Assembly: GCF_021404405.1 (NCBI RefSeq)
Contig: NZ_JABFTV010000011.1
Location: 62,001 to 126,000 of the forward strand
Source: Billgrantia aerodenitrificans
Lineage (GTDB): Bacteria > Pseudomonadota > Gammaproteobacteria > Pseudomonadales > Halomonadaceae
Direction of reading: 5' to 3'
DNA length: 64,000 nt
Shown: piece by piece, positions 25,830-33,693 of the stretch
Position numbering within the stretch: the first letter of the stretch is position 1
Layout of the letters: every line of letters starts with the position of its first letter
Program-made: the position numbers and the translations under genes
Notes under the pieces: generated by a model
The model's database searches: none
Told to the model about the DNA's origin: nothing
What the model saw: only the letters and a program-made list of their open reading frames with translations

Positions 25830-26828
25830 TTACTGACTGATGCCGGCCTGCTCGGCCACTTCCTGCCAGCGCTCGACCTCCTGGGCGACGAATTGCTTGA
25901 ACTCCTCGCCGGCCACCTGGCCCGGCTCGGCACCCAGCTGGTCCGCGAAGCTGACGAACTCCTCGCGCTGCATCACGGCATCGAGCGCCTCGCGCATGGC
26001 CTCCTGAGCCTCCTCGGAGAAGGACTCGTGAGCGATCAGGCCGAACCAGGCGGTGGTCACGAACTGGTCCAGGTTGTAGTCGCCGATCTCCACCAGGGTG
26101 GGCACGTCGGGCAGATGCTCGGAACGCTCGGCAGAGGTCACCGCCAGCGCCTTGAGATCACCGGAGCGAATGTGAGACAGCACGGTGGGCATATTCTCGA
26201 AGGAAACGTTCACATCGCCACCCAGCAGAGCCGGAAGCGCGGCACCGCTGCCGGCAAACGGCACGGCGGTCAGGTTGGTCTCGGTCAGCGTCTTGAACAG
26301 CTCGCCCGACATGTGGATGGAGCTGCCCACACCGCTGTGGCTGAAGGTCATGTTCTGCTCGCGGGCCGCCTCGACGAACTCCTCGACGCTGTCATAGGGG
26401 CTGCTGGCCGGCACCACCATCACGTTGGGGATGTCGATCAGGTTCTGCAGGAAGACGAAATCCTCGACCGGGTCGTAGTCGAGGTCGGGATAGATTGCCG
26501 CCCCGATGGTATGCCCGGGCGAGGCCATCAGAATGGTATGAGCGGCTTCGCGCCCACCGCGCGCCAGGCGACCGGTGGCCACGGTGGAACCCGCTCCCGG
26601 CCGATTCTCCACCACCACGTTGGCGTCGAGCTCATCCTGCAGCAGGTCGGCCACGCGACGCGACAGTACGTCGGTGGTACCGCCCGGCGCATAGGGCACG
26701 ACCAGACGCACATCGCCGGTCGGCCATTCATTGGCATGCGCCGTCGAGACGGAGACCGCCATCGTCAGACCTGCGCCACATGCCGCCAGGCATGCCGTTC
26801 TCAGCCAGCTCTTGTTTACGCCCCTCAT
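25830..26828 (-). CDS. tctC: Tripartite tricarboxylate transporter binding protein
   Basis: A 332-residue periplasmic protein (Bug family) with a signal peptide ending in STAHA-NEWP, then RLVVPYAPGGTTDVLSR, ENRPGAGSTVATG and LPDVPTLVE, all typical TctC positions. It is first in the tctC-tctB-tctA-CaiB operon. An ATG at 26828 follows GAGGTGGCGTG; the GTG one codon before is a possible start. The GACTAAAGTC-like element at 26924 lies upstream. Confidence 0.88.
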   Translation of the reverse strand: MRGVNKSWLRTACLAACGAGLTMAVSVSTAHANEWPTGDVRLVVPYAPGGTTDVLSRRVADLLQDELDANVVVENRPGAGSTVATGRLARGGREAAHTILMASPGHTIGAAIYPDLDYDPVEDFVFLQNLIDIPNVMVVPASSPYDSVEEFVEAAREQNMTFSHSGVGSSIHMSGELFKTLTETNLTAVPFAGSGAALPALLGGDVNVSFENMPTVLSHIRSGDLKALAVTSAERSEHLPDVPTLVEIGDYNLDQFVTTAWFGLIAHESFSEEAQEAMREALDAVMQREEFVSFADQLGAEPGQVAGEEFKQFVAQEVERWQEVAEQAGISQ

Positions 26829-26923
26829 CACGCCACCTCTATCGCCGATTGGAATTGTTCGCTAAGCGTACACTTATTCGTTGACGAATCGAGAGTACTG
26901 GGTTCCGACCGGGCCCCAAACCC

Positions 26924-26933
26924 GACCTTAGTC
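26924..26933 (-). promoter_or_regulatory. GACTAAAGTC-type element upstream of tctC
   Basis: On the minus strand this reads GACTAAGGTC, 96 bp before the tctC start. It is one of nine related elements in this window, each in the same orientation relative to its gene. It differs from the consensus at one position. Confidence 0.45.
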
Positions 26934-26958
26934 TTACCCGGGAGCCTGGATAGGCACG

Positions 26959-26990
26959 AAAAAGCCCGGGCCAACCACCTCAGCCCGGGC
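26959..26990 (-). terminator. Rho-independent terminator of pobA
   Basis: On the minus strand GCCCGGGC (26983-26990) pairs with GCCCGGGC (26964-26971) and is followed by TTTTT (26963-26959). It starts 22 bp beyond the pobA stop. Confidence 0.85.
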
Positions 26991-27012
26991 AAGGAGGAGC
27001 ACGCAAGATGCG

Positions 27013-28197
27013 CTACTCGAGCGACTCGTAGGGCAGGCCCACGTAGTTCTCGGCGATGGTCTTGAGGCCCGCCTCCGAAGACGTGAGATAGTCCAGTTCG
27101 GCCTGCTGCATGCGGGTCTCGAAGTCCTCCTCGTCGGAGAACTTGTGCAGCAGCGAGGTCATCCACCAGGAGAAGCGCTCGGCCTTCCAGATGCGCTTCA
27201 GGCAGGTCTGCGAATAGTTGGGGATCAGGTCGGTGCGGCCCTCCTGATACACCTTCACCATCAGCCGGTAGAGCGTGTTGACGTCGCTGGCGGCGAGGTT
27301 GAGCCCCTTGGCGCCGGTGGGCGGCACGATGTGGGCGGCATCGCCGACCAGGAACAGCCTGCCGTACTGCATGGGCTCGACCACGAAGCTGCGCAGCGGC
27401 GCGATGCTCTTCTCCAGCGCAGGGCCGGTGACCAGCTTGGCCGCCACCTCCTCGGGCAGGCGACGCTTGAGCTCCGCCCAGAAGCGCTCGTCGGACCAGT
27501 CCTCGACCTTCTCGTCCAGCGGCACCTGCACGTAGTAGCGGCTGCGGGTCGGCGAGCGCATGCTGCACAGGGCGAAGCCGCGCTCGTGGCGGGCGTAGAT
27601 CAGCTCATCGGAGACCGGCGGCGTATCGGCCAGCAGGCCCAGCCAGCCGAACGGGTAGATCTTCTCGAACTCCTTGATGCGGTCCTTGGGGATCGACTGG
27701 CGCGATACGCCGTGGAAGCCGTCGCAGCCGGCCACGTAGTCGCAGTCGAGGCGCACGGTCTCGCCGTCCTTCTCGAAGGTGACGTAGGGAGCGTCGGTTT
27801 CGAGATCGTGCGGCTGCACGTTGTCGGCCTCGTAGATCGTCGTGCCGCCGCCGGCCGCGCGGGCCTCCATCAGGTCGCGGGTCACTTCCGTCTGACCGTA
27901 GACCATCACCGTCTTGCCGCCGGTCAACCCGGCCAGGTCGATGCGTACGCGGCGGTTGTCGAAGGCCAGCTCGACGCCGTCGTGGGGCAGGCCCTCCTCG
28001 TTCATGCGCGCATCGACGCCCGCTTCACGCAGCAGGTCGACCATGCCCTGTTCCAGCACGCCGGCGCGAATGCGGCTGAGCACGTACTCGCCGCTCTTGC
28101 GCTCGAGGATCACGTTGTCGATGCCTTGGCGGCTCAGCAGCTGGCCGAGCAGCAGCCCGGAGGGGCCGGCACCGATGATGGCTACCTGGGTCTTCAT
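27013..28197 (-). CDS. pobA: 4-hydroxybenzoate 3-monooxygenase
   Basis: A 394-residue flavoprotein, exactly the length of Pseudomonas PobA. It has the FAD motif GAGPSGLLLG, LERKSGEYVLSRIRAGVLEQG, the second FAD motif GDAAHIVPPTGAKGLN and the DG motif GCDGFHG. It hydroxylates 4-hydroxybenzoate to protocatechuate with NADPH and O2. It is divergent from an AraC regulator (pobR) across 139 bp. Ring cleavage of protocatechuate (pca genes) is not in the window. Confidence 0.96.
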   Translation of the reverse strand: MKTQVAIIGAGPSGLLLGQLLSRQGIDNVILERKSGEYVLSRIRAGVLEQGMVDLLREAGVDARMNEEGLPHDGVELAFDNRRVRIDLAGLTGGKTVMVYGQTEVTRDLMEARAAGGGTTIYEADNVQPHDLETDAPYVTFEKDGETVRLDCDYVAGCDGFHGVSRQSIPKDRIKEFEKIYPFGWLGLLADTPPVSDELIYARHERGFALCSMRSPTRSRYYVQVPLDEKVEDWSDERFWAELKRRLPEEVAAKLVTGPALEKSIAPLRSFVVEPMQYGRLFLVGDAAHIVPPTGAKGLNLAASDVNTLYRLMVKVYQEGRTDLIPNYSQTCLKRIWKAERFSWWMTSLLHKFSDEEDFETRMQQAELDYLTSSEAGLKTIAENYVGLPYESLE

Positions 28198-28289
28198 GAA
28201 AAAAGCCTCATTGTTGTCAGGGGCGACACATGAGTTGCATTTTTCAATGAAAAGGCGAGGCTATTAAGGCAAGATAAAGATCAATAGTT

Positions 28290-28322
28290 GGACTTTTCGC
28301 ACATCCTTTATCGACTTTAGTC
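28290..28322 (-). promoter_or_regulatory. GACTAAAGTC element plus GAAAAGTCC repeat, pobA promoter
   Basis: Minus strand: GACTAAAGTC (28322-28313), 14 bases, then GAAAAGTCC (28298-28290), 17 bases, then TTGCCTTA. The first element is 116 bp before pobA. The vdh promoter has the same two elements with identical spacings. The shared AAAGTC/AAAGTC cores are 22 bp apart, about two helical turns, as expected for an activator bound to direct repeats. Confidence 0.6.
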
Positions 28323-28336
28323 GTGCAGGTGCCCTC

Positions 28337-29245
28337 ATGTCGAACACACCCCACGCCTCGGTGCCCGTGTTCAAGCTCTACGGCGAGACCCACCCCTGGC
28401 CGACGCCGGACCTGCTGCACTGCGAATCGATCCCCGAGCGCAGCCGGCTACACGACTGGCACATCCGCCCCCACCGGCACGCCGACCTGGTGCACGTGCT
28501 GCACATCGCCAGCGGAAAGGTCGAACTGGAGCTGGAGGGCACCCAGCATGCCTTGGGCGGGCCGCTGGCCATCGTGGTGCCGGCCATGAGCATCCACGGC
28601 TTCCGCTTCTCGCAGGATGTCGAAGGGCATATCGTCACCCTGGCCCAGCCGCTGGCCGAACAGCTCGGCCAGCAGCTCGAGGAGCAGGCCAAGACGCTGC
28701 GTCAGGCCAATTACTTTCCGCTGGAGCAGGCGACTCAGGCGCACCGCCTGGCCACGCTGGTAGCGCAGATCGACGCCGAGTACCGCCAGCCCGCCGCGGG
28801 CCGCGACCGCATGCTGGGTGCGCTGGTGCAGGCCTTGTGCGTGGAGCTCGCGCGCCTGGCCGAACCGCACGGCCCTGCCACCGCGGAGCCACGGAGCCGC
28901 GACCGCGGCCACGAGCACCTCGCCCAGTACCAGACGCTGATCGAGGCGCAGTACCGCCAGCAGCCCAGCGTCGAGCAGTTTGCCGAGTGGCTCGGCATGA
29001 GCAGCGCGCACCTCAATGCCCTGTGCCGCCGCCTGGCGAATCGCAGTGCGCTGCAGCTGCTCCACGAACGCCTGCTGCTGGAGGCCAAGCGCCAGCTCAC
29101 CTACACCAACATGACCATCAGCCAGATCGCCGACAGCCTCGGCTTCTCCGAACCGGCCTACTTCACCCGTTTCTTCAAGCGCAACACCGGGCTCTCGCCG
29201 CGGGACTTCCGCCTGCGCCAGCACGCCAAAGCCTCGCCCATATGA
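28337..29245 (+). CDS. pobR: AraC-family activator of pobA
   Basis: A 302-residue AraC regulator. The N-terminal half is a cupin-like sensor (HDWHIRPHRHADLVHVLHI, GGPLAIVVPAMSIHGFRF). The C-terminal double HTH contains VEQFAEWLGMSSAHLNALCRR and ISQIADSLGFSEPAYFTRFFKR. It is divergent from pobA, as in many proteobacteria where PobR senses 4-hydroxybenzoate and activates pobA. The start ATG lies 14 bp after the GACTAAAGTC element. Confidence 0.85.
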   Translation: MSNTPHASVPVFKLYGETHPWPTPDLLHCESIPERSRLHDWHIRPHRHADLVHVLHIASGKVELELEGTQHALGGPLAIVVPAMSIHGFRFSQDVEGHIVTLAQPLAEQLGQQLEEQAKTLRQANYFPLEQATQAHRLATLVAQIDAEYRQPAAGRDRMLGALVQALCVELARLAEPHGPATAEPRSRDRGHEHLAQYQTLIEAQYRQQPSVEQFAEWLGMSSAHLNALCRRLANRSALQLLHERLLLEAKRQLTYTNMTISQIADSLGFSEPAYFTRFFKRNTGLSPRDFRLRQHAKASPI

Positions 29246-29249
29246 AAAG

Positions 29250-29277
29250 GCCCCGGTCAGACATGCTGAACCGGGGC
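29250..29277 (+). terminator. Hairpin terminator after pobR
   Basis: GCCCCGGT (29250-29257) pairs with ACCGGGGC (29270-29277) 4 bp beyond the pobR stop. No clear T-run follows, so strength is uncertain. Confidence 0.5.
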
Positions 29278-29296
29278 AGGAGATCAAAGGTGCGAG

Positions 29297-29350
29297 GCTA
29301 GGCTCTGCCTGAAAAGTCGACGAGCGCAGCCAGTATTCGGACAGAAACTA
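29297..29350. repeat. Imperfect palindromic intergenic repeat, copy 1
   Basis: The left arm CTAGGCTCTGCCTGAAAAG and the right arm (reverse complement CTAGTTTCTGTCCGAATAC) are imperfectly complementary around GAGCGCAGC. The core GAGCGCAGCCAGTATTCGG (29322-29340) recurs with one change at 57455-57473. This looks like a dispersed REP-type element; it overlaps the end of dctM. Confidence 0.4.
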
Positions 29351-30634
29351 GAGCATCCATAGCGATAGCACCGGGAAGACGATCAACAGCGCCAGGCGCA
29401 GCAGGTCGGCGACGATGAAGGGCGCCACGCCGCGGTAGATCTCGCCCAGCCCCACATGGGGCGCCATCGCCTTGATCACGAACACGTTCATGCCCACCGG
29501 TGGCGTTACCAGCCCCAGCTCCACCGTCAGCACGGTGAGAATGCCGAACCACACCGGGTCGATGCCGAGCATGGTGATGATCGGGAACACCACCGGCACC
29601 GTGATCACCAGCATGGCGATGGAGTCCATGAACATGCCGAGCACGAAGTAGAGCAGCAGGATCAGCAGCAGAATGACGATGGTCGGCACGTCCAGCCCGC
29701 CGAGGAAGGTGCTGATGGTGAAGGAGATGCGCGACACCGAGATGAAGTAGCCCAGCGTCTCGGCTCCCACCAGCATGAAGAACACCACCGCCGAGAGTGC
29801 CAGGGTCTCCCGCACGCTCTGCCACAGCCCGGCCAGGCGCATGCCCTTGTAGAAGGCGTAGAGCATGGTAGCGAAGGCGCCCACGCTGGCCCCCTCAGTG
29901 GGCGTGAACATGCCCTGGTAGATGCCGGCAATGATGATCACGAACACGGCGAAGAACGGCAGCAGCCCGGAGATCGAGCGCAGCTTCTCGCTCAGCGAAG
30001 TCGGCTCGCCGGGCACCGCCATGTCGGGCCAGATGCGCATCACCACGCTGACCGTCAGGGCGTAGAACACCAGCCCCATCAGGCCCGGGATGATCCCCGC
30101 TGCGAACATGTCGCCGACGGACTGCTCGGTGATCACGGCATAGATCAGCAGCGCAATGCTGGGCGGAATCATGATGCCCAGGGTGCCGCCGGCGGCCAGC
30201 GTACCGGTGGCCAGCGAGCGCTTGTAGCCGTGCTTCTCCATCTCGGGCAGGGCCACCCGGGTCATGGTGCTGGCGGTGGCCAGCGACGAACCGGAGATGG
30301 CCGAGAATACCCCGCAGGAGCCCACCGTGGCGATCGCCATGCCGCCCTTCCAGCCGCCGCAAATGGTGCGCGTGGAGTTGAACAGCATCCCGGCCATGCC
30401 CGAATGAGCGGCCAGCACCCCCATCAGGATGAACATCGGAATGGCGCTGAAGCTGTAGCTGGAGAGCACGTCCACCGGCACCGACTTGACCATGGAGAGC
30501 GCCGCACCCCAGGAGATCACCTGGGCGAAGCCCACCACGCCGACGATCAACATCGCCAGCGCCACCGGCACCCGCAGAATCAACAGTACCAGCAGACCGA
30601 TCAGGCCGATGCCACCGATCATTTCGCTACTCAT
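29348..30634 (-). CDS. dctM: TRAP transporter large membrane subunit
   Basis: A 428-residue DctM-family protein with about 12 spans; GSSLATASTMTRVALPEM, GTLGIMIPPSIALLIYA, TPTEGASVGAF and ELGLVTPPVGMNVFVIK are family hallmarks. It drives Na+-coupled uptake of a carboxylate. The start at MSSEMIGG follows GGGGGAGGTGTCCATC; its first 8 bp overlap dctQ. This is probably the permease for the adjacent binding protein, and perhaps for two related orphan binding proteins at 39.3 and 59.1 kb. Confidence 0.93.
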   Translation of the reverse strand: MSSEMIGGIGLIGLLVLLILRVPVALAMLIVGVVGFAQVISWGAALSMVKSVPVDVLSSYSFSAIPMFILMGVLAAHSGMAGMLFNSTRTICGGWKGGMAIATVGSCGVFSAISGSSLATASTMTRVALPEMEKHGYKRSLATGTLAAGGTLGIMIPPSIALLIYAVITEQSVGDMFAAGIIPGLMGLVFYALTVSVVMRIWPDMAVPGEPTSLSEKLRSISGLLPFFAVFVIIIAGIYQGMFTPTEGASVGAFATMLYAFYKGMRLAGLWQSVRETLALSAVVFFMLVGAETLGYFISVSRISFTISTFLGGLDVPTIVILLLILLLYFVLGMFMDSIAMLVITVPVVFPIITMLGIDPVWFGILTVLTVELGLVTPPVGMNVFVIKAMAPHVGLGEIYRGVAPFIVADLLRLALLIVFPVLSLWML

Positions 30635-31154
30635 GATGGACACCTCCCCCTTCGGTGGCGAAGAAGGCGCCCAGGATGGCATGCAGCAGGCTGCGCAGCG
30701 CCAGCAGCGCGCACAGCACGGCACCGAACTGATAGATCGGCCCCATGGGAATCCTCAGGTCCTGGGTCACCTGACCACGCTGGGCGGCGATACCGGCCTC
30801 CTGCCACAGGCCGATGGCCATCACCGCGCCCAGCACCACGAAGCCGAACAGGAACAGGCCGCCCAAACGCTCCTTGAGCACCGGCGAGAGGCCATGGGAG
30901 AAGGCCTCCACCACCACCTGGCTACGCTCCACGCTGGCGGCCATGGCCGCCAGCAGCGAGAACATTAGCAGATAGCGCACCAGCTCGACGCTGCCGATCA
31001 CGCTCCAGTTGAGCGCCCCGCCGGAGAGGCGGAACGTCATGCGCAGCAGCACGTCGACGATGGTCACGCTCATCAGCGCCAACAGCGCCAGACCCGCCAC
31101 CAGGAGACAGAGGCGTGCCAGTTGGCGGCTTGCGAACAGCAAGGGTTGCATCAT
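30627..31154 (-). CDS. dctQ: TRAP transporter small membrane subunit
   Basis: A 175-residue protein with four hydrophobic segments and the DctQ pattern (LALMSVTIVDVLLRMTF, then SVELVRYLLMFSLLAAMA). It forms the membrane complex with DctM, whose gene overlaps its end by 8 bp, and lies 11 bp after the binding-protein gene. Confidence 0.88.
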   Translation of the reverse strand: MMQPLLFASRQLARLCLLVAGLALLALMSVTIVDVLLRMTFRLSGGALNWSVIGSVELVRYLLMFSLLAAMAASVERSQVVVEAFSHGLSPVLKERLGGLFLFGFVVLGAVMAIGLWQEAGIAAQRGQVTQDLRIPMGPIYQFGAVLCALLALRSLLHAILGAFFATEGGGVHHE

Positions 31155-31165
31155 GGCCTCCCGGC

Positions 31166-32200
31166 TCAGCTCTGCTCGGCCGAGCAGGCCTCACGCGCCG
31201 CCATGGCGGCTTCATAGACGTCACGAGCGTTGTCCAGGCCGCGCCCTTCGAGCTCACTCAGGTAGTTCTCGATCCCCGCCTGGAGCGGACCGGCCCAGTC
31301 GTCGTGCTCGAGCGGATTATCGATCACGCGGATGGTGTGCCCGGCCTCCTCGGCTTCCTGCTTGCCCGCCTCGTCCAGGCCGTCGAACACGCCGCCGGCC
31401 ACTTCGCTCCACTGCATGCCCATGTTGGCCTCGATGGCCGCCTGCTGCTCTTCGCTCAGGCGGTCGAAGCTGCGCTGGTTCATGGTGGCGACGAAGATCA
31501 GCGAGTAGAACGGTACCTGGGTGTGATAGTTGGCCAGCTCGTTGAGGCGGAAGACCTTCATGCCCTCCCAGGGGAAGCTCAGGCCGTCGATCACGCCGCG
31601 CTGCAGCGAGGTATAGATGTCCGGCGCCGGCATGCCGACCGGCTGGGCGCCGAGCTGCTCGAGCATCTCGCCGGCCACCGCGGTGGGGCGACGAATGCGC
31701 AGGCCGGAAAGGTCGGCGGGCGACTGGATGTCGTTGTCCACGGTGTGCAGGTAGCCCGGCCCGGTAGTGAACATGAACAGCACCTTGGTGTCGTCGTACT
31801 CGCTGGCGAGGTGGCCGTCGTCGTAGAGGGTCTGCAGGATGCAGGCGCCCTGACTGGCGGTATCGGAAACCCCTGGCAACTCGACGATCTGCGACAGCGG
31901 GAAGCGGCCCGCGGTGTAGCCCTGGGCGGTGATGGCGATGTCGGAGATACCGTTGACCGCGCCCTGATAGGCCTGGTCGGCGCGGGTCAGGGTCTGGGAC
32001 GGATAGTTCTCGATTTGCAGCTCGCCGCCGGAAGCCTCCTGCACGGCATCGGCCCAGGCCTGGAAGATCTCCTGGTTGATGCCGGAACCGTCCGGCCAGA
32101 AATGCGACATGCGCAGGGTGGTGGAGGCCTGCGCGGCGGAAGCGGCAGTGAGCCCAGCGATGGAAGCCGCCAACAGGCAGCGGGACAGGACACGGTTCAT
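31166..32200 (-). CDS. dctP: TRAP binding protein (copy 1, with its own permease)
   Basis: A 344-residue periplasmic protein with a signal peptide (LLAASIAGLTAASAAQA) and DctP-fold segments TTLRMSHFWPDGSG, LRIRRPTAVAGEMLEQLGAQPVGMPAPDIYTSLQRGVIDG. The conserved Arg that contacts the carboxylate ligand should lie in LRIRRP. It is closely similar along its length to the proteins at 39281 and 59061. The start at MNRVLSR follows GGAGGCACCC. Given the neighbouring benzyl alcohol/aldehyde genes, an aromatic acid ligand is likely. Confidence 0.9.
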   Translation of the reverse strand: MNRVLSRCLLAASIAGLTAASAAQASTTLRMSHFWPDGSGINQEIFQAWADAVQEASGGELQIENYPSQTLTRADQAYQGAVNGISDIAITAQGYTAGRFPLSQIVELPGVSDTASQGACILQTLYDDGHLASEYDDTKVLFMFTTGPGYLHTVDNDIQSPADLSGLRIRRPTAVAGEMLEQLGAQPVGMPAPDIYTSLQRGVIDGLSFPWEGMKVFRLNELANYHTQVPFYSLIFVATMNQRSFDRLSEEQQAAIEANMGMQWSEVAGGVFDGLDEAGKQEAEEAGHTIRVIDNPLEHDDWAGPLQAGIENYLSELEGRGLDNARDVYEAAMAAREACSAEQS

Positions 32201-32308
32201 GGGTGCCTCCAGGGTCGTTGTCGTCGATTTGCAGCGTGTTTGTTCGCAAAACGAACACACGTTCGGCCTAGCGACTAAGCTACCCCACCACTGACCCACC
32301 CGATAATC

Positions 32309-32318
32309 GACATTAGTC
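32309..32318 (-). promoter_or_regulatory. GACTAAAGTC-type element upstream of TRAP operon
   Basis: Minus strand reads GACTAATGTC, 109 bp before the dctP start; one mismatch to the consensus. A separate GAAAAGTCC (minus strand, 32410-32402) lies farther upstream and matches the second element of the pobA and vdh promoters. Confidence 0.5.
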
Positions 32319-32448
32319 TATGCCGCTTGGATTTTTCGTTATTTTTGACAAACAAAAAGCACCCTATTGCCCACAAAACAGGACAAAAGGAATATCAACT
32401 AGGACTTTTCAAAGGTGGCGTAACACGGGCCAGGGGCGCGCCGTGGTT

Positions 32449-33456
32449 TCAGTGCTCCAGCGGTCCCTGCCGCCTGCGCAGCTCCACGGGAGAGATCCCG
32501 TAGCGCTGGCGGAATACCCGGGCAAAGTGCGCGCCATCGACGAAGCCATGCTCCAGGGCGATGTGGGTGATGGTGTTGCGTCGATTCGCGGCGTCCAGCA
32601 GCGCCAGGTAGCAGCGCTCCAGGCGCAACTCGCGAATAAAGGTGGCCGGCGGCGCCAACTGGTGTCGACGAAACTCGTCGTAGAGCGCGCGCATCGACAG
32701 GTTCAGGGCGCTGGCCAGATCCTCCGGCGCCAGGGTCGGGTCGGCGAGCCGCTCCAGCACCAGGCGCCGCGCCCTGACCAGCCGCTCGCTCGGCATGGGG
32801 GCGCAGTGCAACTGCTGACGTTGATGCCGCCAGAGGAAGTCGAAGACGAGCTCGAGCGCCACCCCCTCTACCTTTGCCACCATGGGGTCGTCACCCCACA
32901 CCAGCTGCGAACGCAGCGCCGCCAGGGCTCCCTGCACGGTGGCATCCCAGGGCAGCACCTGGCCCTGGCAGCGTTCGGCCAGTTGCCGCCACTCCGGCAT
33001 GTCGGCCAGATCGAGGCTCAGCATCAGCACGCGATAATCGCCGAAGGTATGCAAACGGTAGGGCGTCGAGAGGCGATAGATCGCCAGTTGCCCGGCGCCC
33101 AGTCGGATGGTGCGATTACCCTGCTCCATCTCGGCCCCACCCTGCAGTTGCCACACCAGCTTGAAGGTGTGGTCGGCGCTGGTATGGCTGGCCATGCGCG
33201 GCGTGCGCGTGACCCGCACCGGCGAGCTGGCCAGTTGAACCAGTTGACCGCTGTGCAGGTTTCGGCCCCGCAGGCTGGCGCGGAATGTCGCTGTCTGAGG
33301 CACCACCTCCAAGGGTGGCAGATGGGCGCCGCTGGCGCTGACGAAGCGCTCCAGACTGGTGGTGCGCAGGCTGGTGGCACACAGGCTGGCGTCGGATGGG
33401 GCTGGCGACGGCATCCCAGCGGGACGCTCATCGCTGCGAGGGGCGAAGGCGTTCAT
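32449..33456 (-). CDS. AraC-family regulator (XylS/FeaR-like architecture)
   Basis: A 335-residue regulator with an N-terminal AraC-binding-like domain (residues 40-200) and a C-terminal double HTH (LAPEDLASALNLSMRALYDEFRRH, then ITHIALEHGFVDGAHFARVFRQRYG). The architecture is that of XylS and FeaR, which respond to aromatic acids or amines. It lies between the TRAP operon and the divergent aldehyde/alcohol dehydrogenase pair, so it probably controls one or both in response to benzyl alcohol, benzaldehyde or benzoate. Confidence 0.82.
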   Translation of the reverse strand: MNAFAPRSDERPAGMPSPAPSDASLCATSLRTTSLERFVSASGAHLPPLEVVPQTATFRASLRGRNLHSGQLVQLASSPVRVTRTPRMASHTSADHTFKLVWQLQGGAEMEQGNRTIRLGAGQLAIYRLSTPYRLHTFGDYRVLMLSLDLADMPEWRQLAERCQGQVLPWDATVQGALAALRSQLVWGDDPMVAKVEGVALELVFDFLWRHQRQQLHCAPMPSERLVRARRLVLERLADPTLAPEDLASALNLSMRALYDEFRRHQLAPPATFIRELRLERCYLALLDAANRRNTITHIALEHGFVDGAHFARVFRQRYGISPVELRRRQGPLEH

Positions 33457-33649
33457 CTCCGGCGTCTCCGTAGCAATTGTTATTGACGTTATTTATTGCC
33501 ACTTACAACAAAACTGCCTTACAGGGTGGTCCAAGACGACCCGACTTGGCAAGCGATCGCTGCAGGATTCGACAACGTCTCTGCACGGATACGCAAGACC
33601 GGCATGGCATGGCGAGGCTGAATGGTCCTTACCCCGGACGTACATAACA

Positions 33650-33676
33650 GACGTAAATGACGTAAATGACGTAAAT
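33650..33676 (+). repeat. Three tandem GACGTAAAT repeats upstream of aldehyde dehydrogenase
   Basis: GACGTAAAT occurs three times end to end, finishing 17 bp before the aldehyde dehydrogenase start. A related string on the other strand (GACGTTATTTATTG, 33484-33497) lies next to the divergent AraC gene. The rest of the 237-bp gap holds no further clear signal. These may be AraC binding half-sites or simple slippage. Confidence 0.5.
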
Positions 33677-33693
33677 AACAACAGGAGCACGCC

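Noticed and set aside
33650..33676. Possible replication iterons
   Set aside because: Only three 9-bp units, located at a gene start, with no replication gene nearby.
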